11,678 nt of DNA from an uncultured Chloroflexota bacterium (lineage in GTDB: Bacteria > Chloroflexota > Anaerolineae > Anaerolineales > Villigracilaceae), in NCBI GenBank assembly GCA_903837815.1, contig CAILWD010000486.1:1-11678 (forward strand). Reading direction: 5' to 3'. Positions within the stretch are counted from its first letter, which is position 1. Each line of letters starts with the position of its first letter. A program made the position numbers and the translations under genes. The notes beneath the pieces were generated by a model that made no database searches, had not been told where the DNA came from, and saw only the letters and a list, made by a program, of their open reading frames with translations. Positions 6,405 to 11,678 of the stretch are shown piece after piece.

Positions 6405-6902
6405 ATGTCGAGCGAGGAAAACAAACAACTGGTCGCGGATATGTACGCCGCGATGAACAAGAATGTGCTCGGCTTGATGGAAAAATACTGGATGAAAGAC
6501 ATGGTTTGGGAAGGTCCCGCAGGGATTGGAACCAAGCGCGGACTGGACGAATTCGAGAACGATTACCGTCAGGCGTTCATCCGCGCCTTCCCCGACAAAC
6601 ATGCCACCGACCTCGTCCGCATTTCGGAAGGAGATTGGGTCGCCGCTTCGGGCATTCAGGAGACTACATTTGCCGAAGAGTGGCTGGGCATTCCGTCCTC
6701 GAAGAAACCCATCGTCATGCGTTACATGGACTTCTGGCATATCGTTGAAGACCCGGAGACTGGCGAACGCAAATTGAAAGAGAACCTGGTTCTGATCGAT
6801 ATTTTAGGCGTGCTGGAACAGGCTGGCTACGACGTGAAAAAGGTCTTGAAATTTGTCGGGTCGAAACCGCCTGAATTTTTCGACGAACAGGATGGAGAGT
6901 AG
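6405..6902 (+). CDS. SnoaL-like (NTF2-fold) protein, single domain, 165 aa
   Basis: This is a cone-shaped NTF2-fold protein of the SnoaL-like / predicted ester cyclase group. Characterised SnoaL enzymes catalyse aldol-type ring closure, but many relatives have other or unknown reactions, so no substrate is assigned. Visible landmarks are the N-terminal helix (about 3-30), WEGPAGIG (35-42), RAFPD (60-64), EEWLGIP (91-97), ENLVLIDI (126-133) and EQAGYD (138-143), which recur in the tandem proteins downstream. Length fits one domain plus an acidic tail. AAAGGA just before the ATG lies in the end of the permease gene, so translation is coupled. It may be a cytosolic enzyme acting on the imported compound. 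It could instead be a non-catalytic binding protein; motif matches alone do not show activity. Confidence 0.85.
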   Translation: MSSEENKQLVADMYAAMNKNVLGLMEKYWMKDMVWEGPAGIGTKRGLDEFENDYRQAFIRAFPDKHATDLVRISEGDWVAASGIQETTFAEEWLGIPSSKKPIVMRYMDFWHIVEDPETGERKLKENLVLIDILGVLEQAGYDVKKVLKFVGSKPPEFFDEQDGE

Positions 6903-6921
6903 AAACCGCACAGGGTAAAAG

Positions 6922-7935
6922 ATGAAAATGGGCAAATTTCAATCCGTCAAAGCAGTTGTCCAAAATTATTTCGACGCGCTGGAAAAATCCACCCCAGAAA
7001 CGGTTGTGGATGTCTTGCGGGCGCATACCAGCGAAGACTATCTCTGGCGCGGCGTATTCCCTTTCCGCGAACAGCGCGGCGCACAGGCTGTCGCCGATGT
7101 CTTTTGGTCGCCGCTCAAACAGTCTTTGAATCGAATGCAGCGCCGCCAGGATATTTTCATCGCGGGCGTCAACGAACTCGAAGGTGGGACGTGGGTGATG
7201 AGCATGGGCAACTTCATGAGTCTGTTCGACGCGGACTGGCTCGGCATTCCCCGCACGCGGAAGATTGTTAACCTGCGCTATGCCGAATTCAACTGCGTGG
7301 AAAACGGCAAAATTACGAAAACGGGATTATTCGTCGACATCATTGGCTTGATGGTTCAGGCGGGCGTTTATCCGCTGCCGCCATCCACAGGCGTTTATTT
7401 CAACTACCCAGGACCGCGCGCGCATGACGGCTTGTTGTATGAGGACGCCCCCGAAGAGGAAGGTGTTGCAACGCTTGCGCTGGTCAACCGCATGGTGGAT
7501 GATCTGACTGCCTTGAATGAAAGCGGCGCGATGGGATGCCCGCCCGAAGTCTTGGAGCGCACCTGGTCGCCCGACATGCTTTGGTATGGACCTGCGGGCG
7601 TCGGCGCCACCTACACCATTCCGCGCTATCAGGAACAGCACCAACTTCCCTTTCGCGGCAGTTTGGGCGATAAAAAATTCAAAGGTCACGTCTGTCGTTT
7701 TGCCGAAGGAAACTTCGCCTGCTTCTTCGGCTGGCCCAACCTGAGCAACACTCCGCTAGGCGGCTGGCTGGGATTACCCGGCGGCAAGGTCAATGCCGAA
7801 ATGCAGGTGGTGGATGTGTACCGCCGCGAAGGCGACAAACTGGCGGAGAATTGGGTATTCATCGACCTGCCCTACTGGTTGAAACAACAAGGCTTGGATG
7901 TCCTTGACCGCACCCAAAAGATTCTCAATCCCTGA
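6922..7935 (+). CDS. Tandem SnoaL-like (NTF2-fold) protein, 337 aa
   Basis: Two NTF2-fold domains lie in one chain. Domain a spans about residues 6-155, with DADWLGIP (103-110), GLFVDIIGLMVQAG (135-148) and a PLPP exit (151-154). Domain b spans about 183-337, with WYGPAGVG (221-228), GGWLGLP (280-286) and AENWVFIDLP (308-317). Domain b keeps the GPAG[IV]G motif of the single-domain neighbour, while domain a does not (LWRGVFPF at the equivalent place), so the halves have probably diverged in role. A short linker of about 28 residues joins them. The gene starts 19 bp after the preceding one with an AGGG ribosome site; an alternative ATG two codons later (6928) is equally possible. It is closely similar in architecture to the protein at 9710-10759. 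The reaction is unknown. Confidence 0.83.
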   Translation: MKMGKFQSVKAVVQNYFDALEKSTPETVVDVLRAHTSEDYLWRGVFPFREQRGAQAVADVFWSPLKQSLNRMQRRQDIFIAGVNELEGGTWVMSMGNFMSLFDADWLGIPRTRKIVNLRYAEFNCVENGKITKTGLFVDIIGLMVQAGVYPLPPSTGVYFNYPGPRAHDGLLYEDAPEEEGVATLALVNRMVDDLTALNESGAMGCPPEVLERTWSPDMLWYGPAGVGATYTIPRYQEQHQLPFRGSLGDKKFKGHVCRFAEGNFACFFGWPNLSNTPLGGWLGLPGGKVNAEMQVVDVYRREGDKLAENWVFIDLPYWLKQQGLDVLDRTQKILNP

Positions 7936-7964
7936 TTCCAAATTCTACTTTTGCGGATTCAATA

Positions 7965-9692
7965 ATGCGCGGCGACTCTGGTCTTTTGGATATTCAATCG
8001 GTTCAGGATTTTCGGGCGGCGCGTTTGCAGGCGTCGGTAGAGATGATGAGAGCGGCGCTTGCCGGAAAATCCGCCGATTTGTTGTCTTATGAAGACGTGC
8101 GCGAAAAACTTCGAGCAAAGGAAACCAATCAACGCAGGTTGAAGAATATCCCGCTGGGCGCAATCGTCGGCAGCGTGGGGCGCTACTCCGACTTTACCCG
8201 CAGTTTTTTTCCGCGTCAGGAAAAGGATGAAGACCGCTGGGCAAGGGTGCGGGTACAGGTCGAAGGGAGCGAGGGTTTGCCCCCCATCGAGGCGTATCAA
8301 TTGGGTGACGTTTACTTTATCATCGACGGCAATCACCGCGTCAGCGTCGCCCGCAGTTTGGGCGCAGCGCATATCGAAGGGTATGTCACCCAGGTTCAAA
8401 CCAGCGTTTCGCTCTCGGCGGATGTCGATGCCCATGAATTAATCATTGCCGAGCGATATTCCGCCTTTCTCGAATTAACAGGCTTGAAACAGTCATTCCC
8501 CGATATTGACTTGAAAATGAGCGAAGCGGGGAATTATCGCATATTGGATGAGCGCATTTGGGCGCACCAGCAATGGATGGGCGGAGATGTTTCTTATCAG
8601 GATGCCGCTGTCAGTTGGTACAAAAAAGTCTATAAGCGGGTTGTTCAAATCATCCGCCAGCGGGGCTTGTTGCGCGATTTCCCCAACCGCACCGAAGCTG
8701 ATTTGTACGCCTGGATAATGCAGTACCGGCAGGAGCTGGCAGAGGAAATGGGCTGGGCGCTCGACCATGAAATGGCGGCTGTGGACCTGGCTAACACCTT
8801 TAGCAAAAAGCCCGCCAGGGTGTTCAAACGTCTCTTTCAAAGAATGTATGACATGCTGACCTTCGATGCGTTTGAAGCGGGACCGATGACCGGCGAATGG
8901 CGCAGGATGTTGATGGAAACCCGCGCAGGCGACCGCATGTTCAAGCGCGTGCTGATCGCAGTCAACGGGCGTGACGATGGCTGGGATATTCTCGACCATG
9001 CCGCGCAAATTGCCCAACGGGAAAAAGGTCGCGTGTTTGGTCTGCATGTTTGCAAGAGCGATGCCGCAAAAGAATCCGCCGCGGTCAGGATGATCCAAAC
9101 TTCTTTTGAAGAGCGTTGTAAACAGATGGATGGCTGCGCGGGGCTGAGAATCGAAACCGGCAATATTTCCCGCGCCATTTGTGACAGCGCGCGTTGGATG
9201 GATTTGGTGGTGTTGAACCTGGCGCACCCGCCCGGAGCCAAGCCGCTGGATAGGTTGAGTTCGGGGTTCAGTCAACTGCTCAGGCGTTGTCCATGCCCGG
9301 TGCTGGCAATTCCGCAAGGGGCGGGGAAAATCTCGCGCGCCCTGCTCGCGTATGATGACAGTCCCGCGAGCCGCGAGGCCTTATTCATCGCAGCGTATCT
9401 TGTCCAGCAATGGGGACTGCCATTGACAGTGGTAACAGTGAATGAAAAAGAGCGCAACGAGAACGCGCCTGCCTCGGCGCGAAAATATTTGGAAGAGAAA
9501 AACATTCCAGCGGATTACGTCGAAAAGCAAGGTGATGCCGCCGGTGAAATTTTACATACGGCAGAAGCCAGCGCGAGCGACCTCATCATCATGGGGAATT
9601 ACGGCGCCGCCCCTTTTTTATCCATTGCGCTCGGCAGCACAGTGGATGATGTGTTGCGCGCCTTCGGCGGTTCGGTGCTGGTCTGCCGTTGA
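7965..9692 (+). CDS. ParB-like N-terminal domain fused to two universal stress (UspA) domains, 575 aa
   Basis: Three parts are visible. Residues about 60-145 resemble the ParB/sulfiredoxin-like fold: IPLGAIVGSVGRYSDF, then the signature IIDGNHRVSVARSLG (119-133). Residues about 155-320 are mostly helical, rich in Trp and charged residues, and not recognised. Residues 326-450 and 457-575 are two UspA domains. The second ends with a perfect USP nucleotide-binding pattern, G-x2-G-x9-G-S (G544, G547, G557, S558); the first is degenerate there, so only the second is likely to bind ATP. The ParB-like part could be an NTPase, nuclease or kinase-like domain; DGNHR alone does not decide. The start ATG has only a weak ribosome site (GCGGA). 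The gene lies between SnoaL-like genes with 29- and 17-bp spacers, so it is probably co-transcribed. A regulatory or sensory role, perhaps responding to energy state, is an inference. Confidence 0.82.
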   Translation: MRGDSGLLDIQSVQDFRAARLQASVEMMRAALAGKSADLLSYEDVREKLRAKETNQRRLKNIPLGAIVGSVGRYSDFTRSFFPRQEKDEDRWARVRVQVEGSEGLPPIEAYQLGDVYFIIDGNHRVSVARSLGAAHIEGYVTQVQTSVSLSADVDAHELIIAERYSAFLELTGLKQSFPDIDLKMSEAGNYRILDERIWAHQQWMGGDVSYQDAAVSWYKKVYKRVVQIIRQRGLLRDFPNRTEADLYAWIMQYRQELAEEMGWALDHEMAAVDLANTFSKKPARVFKRLFQRMYDMLTFDAFEAGPMTGEWRRMLMETRAGDRMFKRVLIAVNGRDDGWDILDHAAQIAQREKGRVFGLHVCKSDAAKESAAVRMIQTSFEERCKQMDGCAGLRIETGNISRAICDSARWMDLVVLNLAHPPGAKPLDRLSSGFSQLLRRCPCPVLAIPQGAGKISRALLAYDDSPASREALFIAAYLVQQWGLPLTVVTVNEKERNENAPASARKYLEEKNIPADYVEKQGDAAGEILHTAEASASDLIIMGNYGAAPFLSIALGSTVDDVLRAFGGSVLVCR

Positions 9693-9709
9693 ATTTATAA
9701 AGGAGACAC

Positions 9710-10759
9710 ATGGACAACAAACTCAACCAAAAGAACAAGGAACTCGTCTGGGATTTCTGGCAGAAGATGAATTACGCGGGTTTCGACGGAATCGAAAAAC
9801 TGGTCAAAGCCAGAATGCACAAAGACATTGCGTGGTTTGGCTCCCAACCCATCAACGGACTCAAGGGTGCGGGCGCGGTCATCGAAGGCTACTGGAAGCC
9901 GCTCTATCGCGCCTTCCCCGACCTCAAACGCAAGTGCGATGTCTTCCTCGGCAGCGAGTGTTGCGGCGAATATTGGGTTTCGGCATGCGGGTACTTTACA
10001 GGGACATTCTCGCAGGATTGGCTGGGCATTCCCGCCACTGGCGAGAAGACCAACATCCACTTCGGGCAGCATTACCGAATCGAAGACGGCATGATTGTGG
10101 AGAACTACCTGATTCTCGACATCATCGCGGTCATGCGCCAGGCGGGATTTCAAGTATTGCCCCCGGCGCGTGGCGCGGAAGGCGGAAAGTTTCTTCCCCC
10201 CGCCACCGCTGACGGCGTGTTGCTCACCGAACAGGATGAACTTGAAACCCGCAAGACCCGCCAACTGGTCGCCGCCATGATTGACGGCATGTTCCGCTTC
10301 GATGGCAAGAATCTTCGCTCGATGGAAATGGAACATTATTGGCATCCGCAAATGCATTGGTACGGACCTGCGGGCATTGGCTCCTGTTACTCGTTGGAAG
10401 AATTCCAGGACTTCCATCAACGCCCGTGGCTGCAAGCCTTCCCTGACAGGGGGATGAACTCGCCCGTTGCCACCTCGCGTTCCATCGGCATCGACAATGG
10501 CGAGATTCTCGCGGAAGGCAAATATGCCGCGCTGGGAATTTGGGATACCGCCTTCTCGGTCAGCCGCGGCGCGTTTCGCGGCGTCCCCCCTTCGGGCAAG
10601 GTGACGACCATCCGCGATTTCGATTGGTACCGCCGCGACGGCGAATCCATCGCCCAGAACTGGGTGCCGATTGACCTGATCGACGTTTTCATGCAGTTGG
10701 GCGTCAACCTCTTCGACCGCATGAACGAACAAATCGAACAAAGGAAACAAGGCAAATGA
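9710..10759 (+). CDS. Tandem SnoaL-like (NTF2-fold) protein, 349 aa, paralogue of the 6922-7935 product
   Basis: This again has two NTF2-fold domains. Domain a (about 7-152) has YRAFPD (66-71), SQDWLGIP (101-108), VENYLILDII (130-139) and a VLPP exit (149-152). Domain b (about 180-340) has WYGPAGIG (217-224), LQAFPD (241-246), FRGVPPSGK (289-297) and QNWVPIDLIDV (316-326). As in the earlier tandem protein, GPAGIG is present only in domain b, which suggests both genes descend from one two-domain ancestor. A strong AAAGGAG ribosome site at 9699-9705 fixes the start, 17 bp after the USP fusion gene. The stop overlaps the next ATG as ATGA. Catalysis is unproven. The two paralogues could form hetero-oligomers or act on successive intermediates. 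Confidence 0.84.
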   Translation: MDNKLNQKNKELVWDFWQKMNYAGFDGIEKLVKARMHKDIAWFGSQPINGLKGAGAVIEGYWKPLYRAFPDLKRKCDVFLGSECCGEYWVSACGYFTGTFSQDWLGIPATGEKTNIHFGQHYRIEDGMIVENYLILDIIAVMRQAGFQVLPPARGAEGGKFLPPATADGVLLTEQDELETRKTRQLVAAMIDGMFRFDGKNLRSMEMEHYWHPQMHWYGPAGIGSCYSLEEFQDFHQRPWLQAFPDRGMNSPVATSRSIGIDNGEILAEGKYAALGIWDTAFSVSRGAFRGVPPSGKVTTIRDFDWYRRDGESIAQNWVPIDLIDVFMQLGVNLFDRMNEQIEQRKQGK

Positions 10760-11678
10760 CAACAAAAACGCCAACCCCCTACGATGATGTAATCGAAAGG
10801 CTTTCCCCCGGTCCGCAAAGCATGAGCGGCTTCGACGCGGATTACGCCGATATTGTGGACTACATCATCCGCTGTACGTACAAGATTTGGGAAGAAAGAA
10901 GTATGGGTTTGATTGACACCCATTACGCGGAAGATTCGGTCATCCACACCCCCAGCGGGGACGTGGTCGGCTCGAAGCAGGTGACGGCAAACAGCATCCA
11001 GACCTTGTCCCTGTTTCCAGACCGCAGACCCTTCCCTGAAGAAGTGATTTGGTCAGGGAACGACAAGGACGGCTTTTACACCTCCCATCGGCTTTTCAGT
11101 ACCGCCCATCATCTTGGGTTTGGTTTGTACGGCGAGCCAGGCGGTAAGCGATTGAAATATCGCGTGATTGCCGATTGTGTGGTGAAGGAAAACCTCATCC
11201 TCGAAGAATGGCTGGTGCGCGATGAACTCGGAATCCTGCGTCAGATTGGTCTTGATGAGAAAGCCTTCGTCGCCAAACTGGTTGGGATGAATCCTGAAAA
11301 GTACGCCACTTCCCAGTCGGATATTCCCACCTATGAGATGCCGTCCGAACTTCCTGCCAGTCAAAAGAAAGGTTTCGACATCGAGGATTTCATCAAACGC
11401 GCCTGGCATAACGCTTGGAATCGACGGCTATTTGAACAGTTCGTCAGCGCTTATAGCGCAACCGTTCATTGCCACTCTGCGTCGGGACGGGAATTGTTCG
11501 GGCATGATGAAGTCATTCAGTTTGCAATGGATTGGCTGTCCTGCTTCCCCGATGGGCAGATGCGCTTCGACCACTTCTGCGCCGTTGGCGATGAGACAAA
11601 AGGGTATCGCGCCGCCCTGCGCTGGACATTTACAGGAACCCATACCGGCTACGGAATCTACGGCGAGCCGAGCGGCAA
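10756..11678 (+). CDS. Divergent tandem SnoaL-like (NTF2-fold) protein, first 307 residues (3' end outside window)
   Basis: The frame starts at an ATG overlapping the previous stop (ATGA) and stays open to the right edge. Two NTF2-like halves are visible: residues about 30-175 and 207 onward. Each carries a FPD turn (87-89, 264-266) and a GLYGEPGGKR / GIYGEPSG element (123-132, 300-307), showing internal duplication. Domain a ends with EEWLVRDELGILRQIGLD (150-167). This set of motifs differs from the GPAGIG/LGIP set of the other proteins, so it is a separate subfamily. It has no recognised reaction. Translational coupling to the upstream tandem protein suggests stoichiometric production. The second domain lacks its last strands because of the window edge. 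Confidence 0.8.
   Translation, partial: MTTKTPTPYDDVIERLSPGPQSMSGFDADYADIVDYIIRCTYKIWEERSMGLIDTHYAEDSVIHTPSGDVVGSKQVTANSIQTLSLFPDRRPFPEEVIWSGNDKDGFYTSHRLFSTAHHLGFGLYGEPGGKRLKYRVIADCVVKENLILEEWLVRDELGILRQIGLDEKAFVAKLVGMNPEKYATSQSDIPTYEMPSELPASQKKGFDIEDFIKRAWHNAWNRRLFEQFVSAYSATVHCHSASGRELFGHDEVIQFAMDWLSCFPDGQMRFDHFCAVGDETKGYRAALRWTFTGTHTGYGIYGEPSG

Noticed and set aside
8142..8400. Chromosome or plasmid partition ParB, suggested by the DGNHRVSVA motif
   Set aside because: There is no ParA neighbour, no parS-like site and no ParB helix-turn-helix domain, and the protein continues into two USP domains.
9695..10774. Minus-strand open frame of 359 codons opposite the tandem SnoaL-like gene
   Set aside because: It exactly shadows a gene with a strong ribosome site and NTF2 motifs, and has no domain of its own.
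10873..10882. TGTACGTACA palindrome as a fifth operator
   Set aside because: It is shorter than the 14-bp consensus, has different spacing of the half-sites and lies inside a coding region.
6405..11678. Polyketide biosynthesis cluster, suggested by the SnoaL-like domains
   Set aside because: No ketosynthase, acyltransferase, acyl-carrier protein or ketoreductase is present; the context is sugar uptake and a LacI regulator.

Overview
The window looks like chromosomal DNA of a Chloroflexota bacterium, probably class Anaerolineae. This is an inference from three things: moderately GC-rich coding DNA, a solute-binding lipoprotein with a low-complexity linker of repeated TEAP units after the lipobox, and a tight sugar-uptake operon next to a tungsten-type aldehyde oxidoreductase. 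No rRNA, tRNA, mobile element or CRISPR array was seen.

Layout. Bases 1-1562 (minus strand) hold a two-gene operon: a cupin-fold protein followed by the N-terminal half of an aldehyde:ferredoxin oxidoreductase (AOR) that runs off the left edge. Bases 1651-2697 (minus) hold a LacI-family repressor with its own rho-independent terminator. Bases 2698-2982 are a divergent control region. From 2983 to the right edge, eight genes lie on the plus strand, most of them with very short spacers: a sugar-type ABC substrate-binding lipoprotein, a 3' hairpin, two MalF/MalG-type permeases, a single-domain SnoaL-like (NTF2-fold) protein, a tandem SnoaL-like protein, a ParB-like/universal-stress fusion, a second tandem SnoaL-like protein and a third, divergent tandem SnoaL-like protein cut by the right edge. 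No ABC ATPase is present.

Regulation. Four near-identical 14-bp palindromes (consensus TGTATACGTATACA, with the central CG typical of LacI-family operators) lie in front of the cupin/AOR operon, at the repressor's own promoter, at the promoter of the transport operon and in the transport leader. Recognisable TTGACA promoters place two of them at the -10/+1 region. The simplest reading is one local regulon: an imported sugar-like ligand releases the repressor and turns on uptake, the SnoaL-like/USP genes and the cupin/AOR pair together.

The most unusual part is the set of seven SnoaL/NTF2-fold domains in four adjacent genes, interrupted by a ParB-like/USP fusion and apparently co-transcribed with a sugar importer. 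I know of no characterised pathway with this composition. The reaction is unknown; a catabolic route for an unusual sugar or sugar-like compound that yields an aldehyde for AOR is a hypothesis only.
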